NCBI GenBank assembly: GCA_015066015.1
Contig: SVPE01000003.1
Coordinates: forward strand, 62,001 to 126,000
Direction: 5' to 3'
DNA length: 64,000 bases
DNA from: Oscillospiraceae bacterium
GTDB taxonomy: Bacteria > Bacillota > Clostridia > Oscillospirales > Acutalibacteraceae
Notes under the pieces: model-generated
Databases searched by the model: none
What the model saw: the letters and a program-made list of their open reading frames with translations, nothing else
Told to the model about the DNA's origin: nothing
Position numbers and translations under genes: made by a program
Shown here: piece after piece, positions 17,447-27,596 of the stretch
Layout of the letters: every line of letters starts with the position of its first letter
Position numbering within the stretch: position 1 is the first letter of the stretch

Positions 17447-18361
17447 TCAGAAATTGTAAACTATGTTATCTTTATACTTTTCTGCCATTGAAAGCAGCTC
17501 TTCTTCTGTAAGGTATGCCGTTGTGCAGCCTACGGCAGTAACACATTTTCCGCCCGTAAGATTACCGTAAAGCACACATTTTTCTATGGATTCATCCTTC
17601 ATTATTCCGTACATAAAGCCTGCAAAGAAAGCGTCGCCTGCCCCCGTTGAATCCACACGGACAAACTCATCAACACTTTTTACAAAGGTGAAGCTGCCGT
17701 CCTTATATATAAGGCAGCCGTCCTTATCAAGCTTGACGATTACCGTATCAAGATAGCGGCTGAGAATTTTCGCCGCCTCCTTCGGGTCATCGGTACAAGT
17801 CAGCTTGAGCGCCTCTGTTCTGTTGGGAAGAAAGTAGTCTGCCGTTATAAGAAGCTTCTCATAGCCCTCAAGGGTCATATCGTCAAAAAATCCCGTATCG
17901 AGAATTACCGTTGTGCCCTCTTTTTTTAACCTCTCGTAAACCTCGGGAAAGCCTGTATGCATCGCAACTGCCTTTGCACCCGTAAGAGCGTTGTAGACAT
18001 CCTCAGCCTCAACGGCATTTTCCCCGTTGCCGTAGGAAACGAAGGTGCGATCCTTCGGTGTAATTGCCGCAGCAGTAATGTTTACGGCAATATTATTCCC
18101 CCTGAATACATTTACGGGCTCAACGCCTGCCTTTCTGAATTCCTCCTTTGCAAAAAAGGAGAACATATCGTCAGAGAGCTCTGTTACGGTTTTCGTAGGC
18201 ACTCCGAGCCTCGAAAGGGTTATCATTGTACCGGGAACGCCGCCTCCGATACAAAGAGAAAACTTGTCTGTATAGATTTCCTCGCCCTCATCGGGAAGAC
18301 GGGGCATTTTGTCAAAAAGCAGATCGACATTTGTCTTTCCGTAGCCTGCAGCAAACTTCAT
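17447..18361 (-). CDS. PfkB-family carbohydrate kinase
   Basis: 304 residues with the IGGGVPGTMITLSRLG sugar-binding region near 38-53 and the catalytic VDSTGAGDAFFAGF loop near 238-251. The substrate cannot be assigned; it is distinct from the KdgK of the same cluster. It is the first gene after a well-formed promoter and is followed by the HAD phosphatase. Confidence 0.82.
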   Translation of the reverse strand: MKFAAGYGKTNVDLLFDKMPRLPDEGEEIYTDKFSLCIGGGVPGTMITLSRLGVPTKTVTELSDDMFSFFAKEEFRKAGVEPVNVFRGNNIAVNITAAAITPKDRTFVSYGNGENAVEAEDVYNALTGAKAVAMHTGFPEVYERLKKEGTTVILDTGFFDDMTLEGYEKLLITADYFLPNRTEALKLTCTDDPKEAAKILSRYLDTVIVKLDKDGCLIYKDGSFTFVKSVDEFVRVDSTGAGDAFFAGFMYGIMKDESIEKCVLYGNLTGGKCVTAVGCTTAYLTEEELLSMAEKYKDNIVYNF

Positions 18362-18401
18362 TTTATCATTCCTTCGATTTTAAGCATAGCATATCATTAT
18401 T

Positions 18402-18430
18402 ATTTTAAACAACGGATAATGAAAAGTCAA
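18402..18430 (-). promoter_or_regulatory. Promoter upstream of the PfkB kinase
   Basis: Minus strand TTGACT (18425-18430), 17-base spacer, TAAAAT (18402-18407). It sits between sigE and the kinase start and may drive the kinase-HAD-lipase-uronate series. Confidence 0.6.
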
Positions 18431-18468
18431 TAGAATAATAAAAGTTATACGCTTTCTTAATATCTGTT

Positions 18469-19182
18469 TTACGATAACTTTTCCATTTGTACTTTAAGTT
18501 TTTCGATTATTCTTTTTTCAAGACGGGAAATATAACTCTGGGATATTCCCAGCATATCGGCAACCTGCTTTTGCGTGTACTCCTTTGAGCCGAAAAGACC
18601 GAAGCGCATAGTCATAATCTGCCTTTCTCTCTCATCGAGCCCCTTTACAAGACGCAACAGCTGATTTTTTTCGTCGCGGCTTTCAAGATTGCGGTTTACA
18701 ATGTCATTGTCCGAGCCCAGCACGTCGCCTAAAAGCAGCTCGTTTCCGTCCCAGTCCACATTAAGCGGCTCATCAATAGAAAGCTCATTTTTCCTGTTTG
18801 AGGTTTTTCTCAGGTACATCAGAATTTCGTTTTCTATGCACCTTGAGGCATAGGTTGCAAGCTTGATTTTCTTGCCGGGACAAAAGGTATTTACCGCCTT
18901 TATAAGCCCGATTGTGCCGATTGAAACCAGATCCTCAATGCCGACACCTGTATTTTCAAAGCGCCTTGCAATATACACAACGAGTCTGAGATTATGTATC
19001 ACAAGAAGCTCTCTGTTCGTCTCAACACCCTCCTCAAGCTCGCGGAAAATTTCGTTTTCTCTCTCCTTTGTAAGCGGAGGCGGCAAATTTTCCGAGCCGT
19101 TTACGTAAAACACCTCACCCGGGAAAAATCTCTGTCGAAGCCGTAGCCTCAGATTATTAAAAAGTAACTGTAGCTTTTTCAC
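18469..19182 (-). CDS. sigE: Sporulation sigma factor sigma-E
   Basis: 237 residues from the GTG at 19182. Region 2 ([37 protein letters not shown]) and region 4 ([24 protein letters not shown]) are clear, and the N-terminus [14 protein letters not shown] followed by [15 protein letters not shown] matches the pro-sequence and processing area of SigE. The GTG start aligns with the Bacillus start and gives almost the same length; ATG codons at 19206 and 19194 are alternatives with poor RBS spacing. It overlaps spoIIGA by 26 bp. It directs early mother-cell transcription after SpoIIGA cleavage. No sigG follows. Confidence 0.9.
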   Translation of the reverse strand: MKKLQLLFNNLRLRLRQRFFPGEVFYVNGSENLPPPLTKERENEIFRELEEGVETNRELLVIHNLRLVVYIARRFENTGVGIEDLVSIGTIGLIKAVNTFCPGKKIKLATYASRCIENEILMYLRKTSNRKNELSIDEPLNVDWDGNELLLGDVLGSDNDIVNRNLESRDEKNQLLRLVKGLDERERQIMTMRFGLFGSKEYTQKQVADMLGISQSYISRLEKRIIEKLKVQMEKLS

Positions 19183-20038
19183 TTTCTCTTTCATCCTTTC
19201 GCTCATAAATATTATTGAATAAGCCCATAGGCAATATCGCATCGTAATCGCCGCCGAGAAGCTTTTCCTCTGTAAAGGCGAGCATCACATTCCCTGTTTC
19301 AAAGGTGGTGTCTGCGCCTTCAACTCTGATGCTCTCAGGGCAAACGGCAGGCAGAAGACTCTTACCCGAAACAGTACTGCACAAAACAAAGCGTATACCC
19401 TCCCCCGCTTCGGGACAGTCAAAATCGAAAAGTGACTCAAAAGGCTCTCTTGATACGATGATAACGGGCTTTGCCGAAAAGGGGTCGGTAAGATTATTTC
19501 CCGTATCAAGAAAGGCCTTCAGCTTATACTCACTGCCTTTAAGCCACACCTTACAGTGAAAAACCGTATTGATATCGGCCCGGCTTTTGAAAATCAGGTC
19601 GAAAAGCCTCATAAAGCCGTAGCAGACCACGGTAAAAATCGCAAGAGTCAGCACATCAATATCAAAGTACACCACCGAGCCGTCATAAAACATTCCCGCA
19701 GGACAGACAAAATACCACAATGCAAACATCAGCCCCGCAAAGACAAAATTGCACACAAGATAGCTGACACAAATCCTCAGAAAGGTTTTTACACCTCTGA
19801 GCTTAAAAGCAATAACAACAGGGAGAATTGCCGCACCCGCCTTTATAAGGAAATTCAAAAAAGCGTTTTCTGTCGGAAGAAGAATCAGAAGAGAATAAAA
19901 GCCGCCGAAAAAAGACGAAAGCGCAAGTCTTACCCTCTTCGGCTTTTCGCGGGAAATAAAGCAGGTACAAAGCAAAAGAAAATATGTAACGTAAAGATTT
20001 ATAATTACAAGCACATCGGCATAAATAACGCCCGGCAT
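19157..20038 (-). CDS. spoIIGA: Sigma-E processing peptidase SpoIIGA
   Basis: About 294 residues from the ATG at 20038, which has a GGGTGA-type RBS. Five hydrophobic segments occupy residues 1-150. The C-terminal cytosolic domain has [11 protein letters not shown] with Asp178, the aspartic-protease motif of SpoIIGA. It cleaves pro-sigma-E at the septum. It lies immediately upstream of sigE and overlaps it, as in other spore-formers. Confidence 0.92.
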   Translation of the reverse strand: MPGVIYADVLVIINLYVTYFLLLCTCFISREKPKRVRLALSSFFGGFYSLLILLPTENAFLNFLIKAGAAILPVVIAFKLRGVKTFLRICVSYLVCNFVFAGLMFALWYFVCPAGMFYDGSVVYFDIDVLTLAIFTVVCYGFMRLFDLIFKSRADINTVFHCKVWLKGSEYKLKAFLDTGNNLTDPFSAKPVIIVSREPFESLFDFDCPEAGEGIRFVLCSTVSGKSLLPAVCPESIRVEGADTTFETGNVMLAFTEEKLLGGDYDAILPMGLFNNIYERKDERESEKATVTF

Positions 20039-20129
20039 TTTCATCACCCGTTTTATTATAGCTTCGGTACTGGGGATTTTGTGTCGAAACTGAAAGGGAG
20101 TCACCGTAGTTTTTCAGACAAATAAAAAA

Positions 20130-20156
20130 ATCGGAGAAACATTGAGTTTCCCCGAT
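20130..20156 (-). terminator. Terminator after the LysR gene
   Basis: Stem ATCGG-GAAAC with one mismatch, loop ATTGA. On the minus strand it is followed by seven T residues (20124-20130). Confidence 0.75.
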
Positions 20157-20181
20157 AGGCAGATATAAATTCTGTCAATAA

Positions 20182-21108
20182 TCAGATGAAATATTTTCTT
20201 CTGCAGTTTATAAGCTCTTCGATAAACTTATTGTCAAAATTGCTCAGACGGTAATCCTCGCGGTAAATAAGCACATCCTTATAGGTTTTATCCTTGATGT
20301 CACACTTTTTCTCAACAAGTCCGTACTTTTCAAGATTTTCCTCAGGCACGGGCGAAACCCACATAAAGCTGTTTTTCACCTTGGAAAGAAGCTCCATCTG
20401 GCTAGCTCTTTCAAAAACAAAAATTCGCTTATCCACATTTTCGGAAAGCTCAGCCTTTTTTACGTCAATAAGTGGCATTGACGGCACATAGGGGTCAGCG
20501 TGACAGATTTCTATACAGGCAGACAAATCCTCAGAGGTGATAATCTCCTTTGAAGCAAGAGCCGAATCCTTTGAGGTGATGATTCTGTAGGAAAACTCCG
20601 TAAGCAGCTCACTTACAAGCTTTTTTTCTGAAAACATCTGTCTGTAGTGGTCATCAAAGGTTGACTGATAACGCACAATTCCGAGGTTATAGTCCTCCTT
20701 ACATACATTGATGATTGTTTTGTTTGAGTTTGTCTCCTTATAGAAAAACTCGCAGGGTGAATCAAGGCCGATGCTTTTTGAAAAATTGGTAAATGCCTCA
20801 CAGATATAGGCAGCTCTCGGCACGCTCAGAGAAAACTGCTGCACCTTTCTTTTGCCGTGGACATACATATTCTCAACCTGCTCAACCTGGGCAATGATTC
20901 TTCTTGCATAGCGCAGAAACTCCTCGCCCTCATCGGTTACGGTGATGCCCTTTGAGGTACGGTTGAATATTGTTATTCCGATATGCTCCTCCAGCTCCTT
21001 TATGGCACGGCTCAAATTCGGCTGACCCATATAAAGGTTTGCCGCCGCTTTGCTGATGGATTTTGTTTCGGCTATTTCAGTTGCATATTTAAGGTGTAAT
21101 ATGTTCAT
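20182..21108 (-). CDS. LysR-family transcriptional regulator
   Basis: 308 residues. The N-terminal winged helix-turn-helix (KSISKAAANLYMGQPNLSRA, about 14-33) is followed by a two-lobe effector-binding domain. The family usually regulates a divergent neighbour; here no divergent gene is present, only a cloverleaf repeat and secG, so the target is unknown. Confidence 0.88.
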   Translation of the reverse strand: MNILHLKYATEIAETKSISKAAANLYMGQPNLSRAIKELEEHIGITIFNRTSKGITVTDEGEEFLRYARRIIAQVEQVENMYVHGKRKVQQFSLSVPRAAYICEAFTNFSKSIGLDSPCEFFYKETNSNKTIINVCKEDYNLGIVRYQSTFDDHYRQMFSEKKLVSELLTEFSYRIITSKDSALASKEIITSEDLSACIEICHADPYVPSMPLIDVKKAELSENVDKRIFVFERASQMELLSKVKNSFMWVSPVPEENLEKYGLVEKKCDIKDKTYKDVLIYREDYRLSNFDNKFIEELINCRRKYFI

Positions 21109-21194
21109 ACATGCCCCTCCGAGTGAATAATATGCAATATTTTAACATATTTTGTAAGTTTTTACAAGGTTTTTGCATAAAAAACATACGTGTG

Positions 21195-21289
21195 CGGGGA
21201 GGCGCTTTGACGTAAGTCAAAGGCGCCGCTCCCGGATTCCCGGAGGAATCCGGGAGCGGCGAACAACGCGGAGCGTTGTCGCCTCCCCG
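21195..21289. repeat. Cloverleaf repeat, copy A (inverted relative to B, C, D)
   Basis: Perfect 10-bp outer stem CGGGGAGGCG (21195-21204) / CGCCTCCCCG (21280-21289) encloses three perfect hairpins: CTTTGAC/GTCAAAG (21205-21222), a 17-bp stem at 21224-21240/21245-21261 and ACAACGC/GCGTTGT (21263-21279). Read on the minus strand, the arm order is the same as in the copies at 27.5, 50.1 and 52.9 kb: ACGC-type arm, long arm, CTTTG-type arm. Confidence 0.9.
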
Positions 21290-21319
21290 GTGTCGGGCGC
21301 AGGCACCAAAAAAATAAAA

Positions 21320-21342
21320 ACAGACGGGATAAACCCGTCTGT
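21320..21342 (-). terminator. Terminator after secG
   Basis: Perfect 9-bp stem ACAGACGGG/CCCGTCTGT, five-base loop. On the minus strand the run TTTTTATTTTTTT follows. Confidence 0.85.
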
Positions 21343-21362
21343 CATATTCTCTCTTTGTTAAA

Positions 21363-21614
21363 TCAGGAAACAAAAAGAACAAGAAGTGCGGAAACAAGAG
21401 CAAGAACGAAGAATGCAGTACCTGCAATCTTTGTGAACTTAGAAAGCTGTGCTTCCATTGTTCTGCCCTTATTCTTACCGAAGAATGTGTCTGCTGCACC
21501 GCTGATTGCACCTGAAAGACCCTGCTGCTTGCTTTCCTGAAGAGCAACAAGAACAATAATTAAAAGACCAACAGCTATAACAAGAAATGCTAACAAATAC
21601 TGAATGCCTGACAT
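21363..21614 (-). CDS. secG: Preprotein translocase subunit SecG
   Basis: 83 residues with two transmembrane segments (YLLAFLVIAVGLLIIVLVAL, then FFVLALVSALLVLFV) around the conserved ALQESKQQGLSGAISG loop. It is part of the SecYEG channel. The ATG at 21614 is chosen because GGAGG lies eight bases upstream; the frame runs further but has no start signal there. Confidence 0.93.
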   Translation of the reverse strand: MSGIQYLLAFLVIAVGLLIIVLVALQESKQQGLSGAISGAADTFFGKNKGRTMEAQLSKFTKIAGTAFFVLALVSALLVLFVS

Positions 21615-21734
21615 TTTGTAAACCTCCGAAAATTTTGTACTGAAGTATTTTAACACAAACTGAAATTAAATGTCAATAGATGATAACATTTTTTTCCGCA
21701 TTGTGTTCATACATTTTAAGAATTAACGCTCTTT

Positions 21735-22976
21735 TCAGCGTATTTCCTGAAAAACTGCAGCTTCCTCGCCGTCAACCGCCGCCTTAGTGATAATAAGCTT
21801 ACCGCCCTGCGACTGAGGCGTATCGTACATATAAGGAAGAAGAAGCTTTTCGATAATGGAGCGAAGACCTCTTGCGCCTGTTTTTGCCTCAAGAGTTTTT
21901 TCAGCGATAGTCTCGAGAGCATCGGGCTCAAAGTAAAGGTCAACCTTATCAATACTGAAAAGATACTTGTACTGCTTGACAAGGGAGTTTTTAGGCTCAG
22001 TCATAATTCTGACAAGAGCATCCTTATCAAGGTCATCAAGAGCCGTAATAACGGGAAGTCGTCCCACAAGCTCGGGAATAAGTCCGAACTTTACAAGATC
22101 GTGGTGCATAACCTTATGCATCATCTTAGCCTGCTCAAAGTCCTTCTTACTCTTAATCTCTGCACCGAAGCCGAGTCCACCGCTGCCGAGGCGCTTTTCA
22201 ACTATCTTTTCAATGCCCACAAAGGCACCTGCACAGATGAAAAGTATGTTTGAGGTATCAATCTGAATGAACTCCTGCTGAGGATGCTTTCTGCCGCCCT
22301 GAGGAGGAACATTTGAAACGGTGCCCTCAAGAATCTTCAGAAGTGCCTGCTGTACACCCTCACCGCTTACATCACGGGTAATTGAGGTGCTTTCGCTCTT
22401 TCTGCCGATTTTATCTATCTCGTCAACATAGATGATACCCTTTTCGGCTCTCTCAACGTCAAAGTCAGCCGCCTGAATGAGTCTGAGCAGTATATTCTCA
22501 ACATCCTCACCGACATAACCTGCCTCTGTAAGCGTGGTAGCATCGGCAATAGCAAAGGGTACATCAAGAATCCTTGCAAGGGTCTGTGCGAGCATGGTTT
22601 TACCGACACCCGTGGGGCCGAGCATAAGAATGTTGCTCTTGCTGATTTCAACGTCATTATCAGACTTGGTATATATTCTCTTGTAATGATTATAAACCGC
22701 CACGCTGAGAGCCTTTTTAGCCTCATCCTGTCCGATCACATATTCATCAAGAAGAGCCTTGATTTCTGCAGGCTTTTTGAGCGATGCAAAATCGGATGCA
22801 TCATCCTTCTTGTCTTCTATTACTGCTTCACCGCTGACAATAGTCTGACAAAGGTCAATACATTCGTTACAGATGAAAACTCCGGGACCTGCAACAAGGG
22901 TTTTCACCTCATTCTGCGCTTTGTTGCAAAATGAACATCTGACGGCTTTTTCTTTACTGCCACCGTCTCTTGCCAT
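21735..22976 (-). CDS. clpX: ATP-dependent Clp protease ATP-binding subunit ClpX
   Basis: 413 residues. N-terminal zinc-binding domain (CSFCNKAQ and CNECIDLC), Walker A GPTGVGKT near 120, Walker [10 protein letters not shown] and the sensor-2 region [10 protein letters not shown] are present. It unfolds substrates for ClpP. Order tig-clpP-clpX is the common Firmicute arrangement; the clpP stop is 29 bases upstream. Confidence 0.97.
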   Translation of the reverse strand: MARDGGSKEKAVRCSFCNKAQNEVKTLVAGPGVFICNECIDLCQTIVSGEAVIEDKKDDASDFASLKKPAEIKALLDEYVIGQDEAKKALSVAVYNHYKRIYTKSDNDVEISKSNILMLGPTGVGKTMLAQTLARILDVPFAIADATTLTEAGYVGEDVENILLRLIQAADFDVERAEKGIIYVDEIDKIGRKSESTSITRDVSGEGVQQALLKILEGTVSNVPPQGGRKHPQQEFIQIDTSNILFICAGAFVGIEKIVEKRLGSGGLGFGAEIKSKKDFEQAKMMHKVMHHDLVKFGLIPELVGRLPVITALDDLDKDALVRIMTEPKNSLVKQYKYLFSIDKVDLYFEPDALETIAEKTLEAKTGARGLRSIIEKLLLPYMYDTPQSQGGKLIITKAAVDGEEAAVFQEIR

Positions 22977-23005
22977 ATAATCTACTCCTTTTAGAGAAGC
23001 CGTGC

Positions 23006-23587
23006 TTATCTCTTGTAAAGAATTTTATCAACAAGACCGTATTCAAGAGCCTCTTCAGCTGTCATAAAGTTATCTCTTTCTGTGTCCTGAGCGATAATTT
23101 CAACATCCTTGCCTGTGTTTTCTGCAAGAATTTTATTAAGCTTTGCCTTGGTTCTGAGAATGTGATCTGCAACAATCTTGATGTCTGTTGCCTGACCCTT
23201 TGCACCGCCTGAAGGCTGGTGAATCATAATCTCACTGTTGGGAAGAGCATATCTCTTACCCTTTGTGCCTGATGAAAGCAAAAACGCACCCATTGAAGCT
23301 GCAAGACCCATACAGATCGTGGAAACATCACATTTGATGTACTGCATTGTATCGTAAATTGCCATACCTGCAGTTACGGAGCCGCCGGGGCTGTTGATAT
23401 AAAAGCTGATATCCTTTTCACTGTCTTGGCTTTCAAGGAAAAGAAGCTGCGCAACAACAAGAGAAGCGGTTGCATCGTTTACTTCGTCTGAAAGCACAAT
23501 AATTCTGTCGTTGAGAAGTCTTGAGTAAATGTCGTACTGTCTTTCACCGCGGTTTGTCTGTTCAACAACATAAGGTACAAGTGCCAT
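23006..23587 (-). CDS. clpP: ATP-dependent Clp protease proteolytic subunit ClpP
   Basis: 193 residues from the ATG behind GGAGG (start 23587). The catalytic Ser is in [11 protein letters not shown], His in MIHQPSGG and Asp in DTERDNFM. Family length is normal. A longer frame upstream is not supported by an RBS. Confidence 0.97.
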   Translation of the reverse strand: MALVPYVVEQTNRGERQYDIYSRLLNDRIIVLSDEVNDATASLVVAQLLFLESQDSEKDISFYINSPGGSVTAGMAIYDTMQYIKCDVSTICMGLAASMGAFLLSSGTKGKRYALPNSEIMIHQPSGGAKGQATDIKIVADHILRTKAKLNKILAENTGKDVEIIAQDTERDNFMTAEEALEYGLVDKILYKR

Positions 23588-23687
23588 AGTTATGCCTCCT
23601 TCAAAATACACAGCGGAACCGCACACGAGTTACGGTTCCCTGTCACTTTAGTTATTATTGATAATAAATACCGGAAATAATCAAGGA

Positions 23688-25016
23688 TTATTCAGCATCG
23701 GTCTTGTCTGCGTCTTCCTTCTTTGCTCTGGGCTTTCTTGCAGTTGTAACCTTTGCGTTATCTCTTACAAACTTGATAGCCTTTTCGTTGAGAAGATCCT
23801 TTCTGAGACCTTCTGCAGGAACAAGCTCCTTGATCTTATCCTTTTCCATCTGGTAGCGTTCTGCAAACTTGTCGTACTCTGCCTCGAGATCCTCGTCGGA
23901 AACCTCAAGAGCTTCTGCCTTTGCAATGTACTCAAGTGCAAGACGCACCTTTACGTTCTTTTCAGCAGAGGGCTTTGAATTCTCCTTGTACTTCTCGATT
24001 GTCATACCTGAGTACTTGAGATATGCTTCAAAGTTCATACCCTGCATTGAAAGTCTGTAGTCAATGTCTCTGATCTGGTTGTCAAGCTCTGAATCGATCA
24101 TGCATTCGGGGATTTCGCCCTTTACGTTTTCAGCGAGCTTTTCAAGAAGCTGAGACTCGATTTCTCTTTCGTTCTCTTCGTCCTTGTGCTCCTTGATTTC
24201 ATTTTCGATATTCTTCTTGAGCTGTGCAACTGTATCGCAGTCAGCAGCGTCCTGAGCGAATTCGTCGTCAAGCTCGGGAAGCTCCTTAACCTTGATTTCA
24301 TGAAGCTTTACCTTGAAAACTGCATCCTTGTCAGCAAGCTCGGGTGTATACTCTGTGGGGAACTTAACATTAACGTCAAATTCTTCGCCTGCATTGTGTC
24401 CTGCAACCTGAGCCTCAAAGCCGGGGATAAACTGACCTGAGCCGAGTGTAAGCTCGTAGTTTTCGCCCTTGCCGCCGTCAAATGCGATGCCGTCAACAAA
24501 GCCTTCAAAGTCGATAACTGTGATGTCACCGTCCTGAGCTGCTCTGTCTTCAACAGAAATGAGTCTTGCATTTCTTTCAAGAAGACCGTTAATTCTGTCG
24601 TTGATTTCTTCTTCTGTTGCTTCAACCTTTTTCTTTGTAGCCTTGAGTTCCTTGTACTCTGTAAGCTCGATTTCAGGCTTTACAAATACTTCAACAAGAA
24701 GCTCTACGCCGTTTTCACCGATTTCCTTGATGTCAGCACTCTTTGGGCCTACTACGTCAAGACCTGCTTCCTTTACAGCGCCTTCAACTGTATCGCCGTA
24801 AATAAGGTCAAGAGCGTCCTCGTAAAGCCAATCCTTGCCGAAGAAGTTTTCAGCCATCTTGCGATTTACCTTGCCCTTACGGAAGCCGGGAATTTGAATT
24901 TTGCCCTTCTGCTTATTGAAGGCCTTAACCTGTGCTTTCTCGAAATCCTCAGCAGAGATGCTGATTTCAAGTGCGTATACGTTTGTTTCTACATTTTTTG
25001 ATGATTTTAAACTCAT
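23688..25016 (-). CDS. tig: Trigger factor (ribosome-associated chaperone, PPIase)
   Basis: 442 residues. It has an N-terminal ribosome-binding domain with GFRKGKVNRKMAE near 44, a middle FKBP-type PPIase domain (GDITVIDFEGFVDG, about 160-245) and a helical C-terminal chaperone domain. The C-terminal tail is charged (KPRAKKEDADKTDAE). First gene of the tig-clpP-clpX set. Confidence 0.95.
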   Translation of the reverse strand: MSLKSSKNVETNVYALEISISAEDFEKAQVKAFNKQKGKIQIPGFRKGKVNRKMAENFFGKDWLYEDALDLIYGDTVEGAVKEAGLDVVGPKSADIKEIGENGVELLVEVFVKPEIELTEYKELKATKKKVEATEEEINDRINGLLERNARLISVEDRAAQDGDITVIDFEGFVDGIAFDGGKGENYELTLGSGQFIPGFEAQVAGHNAGEEFDVNVKFPTEYTPELADKDAVFKVKLHEIKVKELPELDDEFAQDAADCDTVAQLKKNIENEIKEHKDEENEREIESQLLEKLAENVKGEIPECMIDSELDNQIRDIDYRLSMQGMNFEAYLKYSGMTIEKYKENSKPSAEKNVKVRLALEYIAKAEALEVSDEDLEAEYDKFAERYQMEKDKIKELVPAEGLRKDLLNEKAIKFVRDNAKVTTARKPRAKKEDADKTDAE

Positions 25017-25119
25017 TTCTGTACTCCTATCCTTGGGAAAGTATCTTCAACCGAAACTACCCAATTTACATTTTAACCCATACATTATATCACAAAGAAA
25101 AAATATTTCCATACTTTTT

Positions 25120-25812
25120 TCAAATTTTTTCAACTAATTTGGGGCAAAATTCAAGAAAATCTGCCGAAATCAGGGAAAATTTAACTCCGTCAACAACTGC
25201 ATTGTTCACAAAAGAGGAAAAATTACCGTGAAGGTGTCCGAAATAGCAACGGCTGACATTGTGTTTTATAAGAACATTCATTATTTCTTCGCACTTTTCA
25301 GCGCCCATTACAGGCGGATAATGAAGAAAGCAGATTACCTCACCTTCAAACTTTTCTGCCTCGGTAAGACTCATTTCAATTCTGCCTGCCTCACGGGCAA
25401 TCACCTTTTTATCATTACCCGTCTGTGCATCGTAAAACCAGCCCCTCGAGCCGCACAGGACAAAATTCCCCACTTTGTAAGCATTGTTGTGCAGTATCTT
25501 AAGTGTGGTAAAACCCTTCTCCTCAAGAAACTTATCCATTTTCTTTTTTGTTGACCACCAATAGTCGTGGTTGCCCTTCATAATAAGCTTTTCACCGGGG
25601 AGAGAATCGAGAAAGGCGAAATCCCTTTCGGCCTCCTCAAGACTCATTGCCCAGGAAATGTCGCCGGGAATTACCACGGTATCCGCATCTGTCACGACAG
25701 CCCTCCAGTTCTTTTCAAGGCGGCTGACGTAATCCTGCCATCCGCCGAAAATATCCATCGGCTTATCGCAGGAAAAGGAAAGGTGTGTATCACCTATTGC
25801 AAAAATACTCAT
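25120..25812 (-). CDS. Metallophosphoesterase
   Basis: 230 residues. Calcineurin-like motifs: GDTHLS near 7, VIPGDISWAM near 47, GNHDYWW near 80, and the late CFLHYPP and FGHLHGN histidine motifs. The substrate is unknown. The start codon overlaps the thrC stop by four bases (ATGA), so it is translated with threonine synthase. Confidence 0.85.
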   Translation of the reverse strand: MSIFAIGDTHLSFSCDKPMDIFGGWQDYVSRLEKNWRAVVTDADTVVIPGDISWAMSLEEAERDFAFLDSLPGEKLIMKGNHDYWWSTKKKMDKFLEEKGFTTLKILHNNAYKVGNFVLCGSRGWFYDAQTGNDKKVIAREAGRIEMSLTEAEKFEGEVICFLHYPPVMGAEKCEEIMNVLIKHNVSRCYFGHLHGNFSSFVNNAVVDGVKFSLISADFLEFCPKLVEKI

Positions 25813-27302
25813 ATTCCGAGCATACCGTAAACGGTATCAACCATTTCTTCCTTATTACAGCAGTCTGTGAATCTTGGAGTCTTGCCCTTAAGAGTTGCAA
25901 GCTGCTCAGGACAGATTTCGCCTGTTGCTTTCCTGAGAAGCTCTACCTGCTCGAATTCGTCTGCGTCAGCAGGAACCTCGCCCTTTACTGCCTTGAGAAC
26001 GGCAGCTGAGAACTTATACGGGTTTGCAGTTGATGCGATAACAGTCTCAGTCATATCGCCTGTTGCCTTTTTGTATTCGTCATAAACCTTGACTGCAACA
26101 GCTGTATGTGTATCGCAGAGATAGCCCTCATCATAGGTTGCCTTGATTGTAGCGGCAGTCTCCTCATCGTCGCAGCAGCCTGCATCAAAAAGGTCGAGAA
26201 TCTGTGCCTTTACCTTATCGCAGACCTCATACCTGCCCTTTACAGAAAGCTCGCCCATCCACTTACGGATAGTCTCGTCGCTTTCGTCTGTAAGGTGATA
26301 AAGAAGTCTCTCGAGGTTAGAAGAAATAAGAATATCCATTGACGGTGATGTTGTTGTAAAGAAGCTTCTGTTTCTGTCGTAAACACCCTGCTTGAGGAAG
26401 TCTGTAAGAACATTGTTTGCATTTGAAGCACAGATAAGCTTCTTTACGGGTATACCCATTTTCTTTGCATAGTAAGCGGCAAGAATATTGCCGAAGTTAC
26501 CTGTAGGAACAACTATATTGATTTCGTCGCCATTGCTGATTGTACCGTTTTCAATAAGGTCACAGTAAGCAGAAATGTAATAAACAATCTGAGGAACAAG
26601 TCTTCCCCAGTTGATTGAGTTGGCAGAAGAGAACATCATACCGTTTTCTTCAAGCTTTGCCTTTACATCATTATCGGTGAAAATCTTCTTTACACCGTTT
26701 TGTGCATCGTCAAAGTTGCCGTTAATAGCGCAAACCGCAACATTCTCACCTGCCTGAGTTGTCATCTGAAGCTTCTGCATGGGGCTAACACCGTCATTGG
26801 GATAAAACACCATAATCTTTGTGCCCGGTACATCCCTGAAGCCTTCAAGTGCAGCCTTTCCTGTGTCGCCTGAGGTTGCAACAAGAATAACAATTGTCTT
26901 ATCCTTTACGGTTTTGCCTGCAGCCGTAGTAAGAAGATAGGGAAGAAGCTGAAGTGCCATATCCTTGAACGCACATGTAGGACCGCGCCACAGCTCAAGA
27001 ATATTAGCTCCGCCTTCGATTCTCTTTATGGGAGAAACCTTTTCACTTGAAAATTTACCTGCCTTGTATGCGCCCTCAACACAGTAAGCAATTTCGTCCT
27101 CTGTGTAGTCGGTAAGGTAAAGTGAAAGCACCTTTTTAGCTCTCGAAATATAATCAAGGGGAACAAGTGAATCAACAAAGGCCTTATCAATTGAAGGAAT
27201 TTCTGTCGGCACAAAAAGTCCGCCGTCAACGGAAATACCCTGAGCAATTGCCTGAGCTGAAGTTACCTTTACGCTTTTATCTCTTGTACTTGTGTAAAGC
27301 AT
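25809..27302 (-). CDS. thrC: Threonine synthase
   Basis: 497 residues, the longer class. The PLP-binding Lys is in TCAFKDMALQL and the phosphate-binding loop is ATSGDTGKAALEGF. It converts O-phosphohomoserine to threonine. The ATG at 27302 follows AGGAGG with seven-base spacing; an earlier in-frame ATG has no RBS. Confidence 0.95.
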   Translation of the reverse strand: MLYTSTRDKSVKVTSAQAIAQGISVDGGLFVPTEIPSIDKAFVDSLVPLDYISRAKKVLSLYLTDYTEDEIAYCVEGAYKAGKFSSEKVSPIKRIEGGANILELWRGPTCAFKDMALQLLPYLLTTAAGKTVKDKTIVILVATSGDTGKAALEGFRDVPGTKIMVFYPNDGVSPMQKLQMTTQAGENVAVCAINGNFDDAQNGVKKIFTDNDVKAKLEENGMMFSSANSINWGRLVPQIVYYISAYCDLIENGTISNGDEINIVVPTGNFGNILAAYYAKKMGIPVKKLICASNANNVLTDFLKQGVYDRNRSFFTTTSPSMDILISSNLERLLYHLTDESDETIRKWMGELSVKGRYEVCDKVKAQILDLFDAGCCDDEETAATIKATYDEGYLCDTHTAVAVKVYDEYKKATGDMTETVIASTANPYKFSAAVLKAVKGEVPADADEFEQVELLRKATGEICPEQLATLKGKTPRFTDCCNKEEMVDTVYGMLGI

Positions 27303-27338
27303 TTTTTTAACCTCCTGAAAGGAATTTATAATCATCAC

Positions 27339-27367
27339 ATTTTAACACATAAAAACAAAAATGTAAA
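27339..27367 (-). promoter_or_regulatory. Promoter of thrC
   Basis: Minus strand TTTACA (27362-27367), 17-base spacer, TAAAAT (27339-27344), leaving a leader of about 30 bases. Confidence 0.6.
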
Positions 27368-27467
27368 GAGTTTGACCTATATAGAATTTACAATTATAGC
27401 AGTACGCAGACATCAGCCCGTAACACTGCGGTACCGTAAGGCAAAATCACGGTTGCGGGAGCTGCGG

Positions 27468-27582
27468 CGGGGAGGCCAACGCACCACCGGTGCGTTACAC
27501 AGAGAAAATCCGGTTCGTGGACGGGGAAACGGATTTTCTCTGTGGCTTTGGCTTTCCTGCGGAAAGCCAAAGGGCCTCCCCG
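27468..27582. repeat. Cloverleaf repeat, copy B
   Basis: Outer stem CGGGGAGGCC/GGCCTCCCCG (27468-27477, 27573-27582). Arm 1 is AACGCACC/GGTGCGTT with an ACC loop. Arm 2 is a perfect 15-bp CACAGAGAAAATCCG stem (27498-27512/27530-27544). Arm 3 is a perfect 12-bp CTTTGGCTTTCC/GGAAAGCCAAAG stem. The element ends 14 bases from the dipeptidase stop. A GTACCGT/ACGGTAC pair (27431-27437, 27584-27590) flanks it. Confidence 0.9.
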
Positions 27583-27596
27583 CACGGTACGGCTAG

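Noticed and set aside
18469-19242. Longer sigE starting at 19242
   Set aside because: It would overlap spoIIGA by 86 bp and add residues absent from SigE; no RBS fits. The GTG at 19182 gives the family length.
19556-20125. 189-codon open frame on the plus strand
   Set aside because: Antisense to spoIIGA; Lys/Arg/His-rich composition typical of a shadow frame.
21089-21556. 155-codon open frame on the minus strand
   Set aside because: Runs through the secG gene in another frame and through cloverleaf copy A; no start signal.
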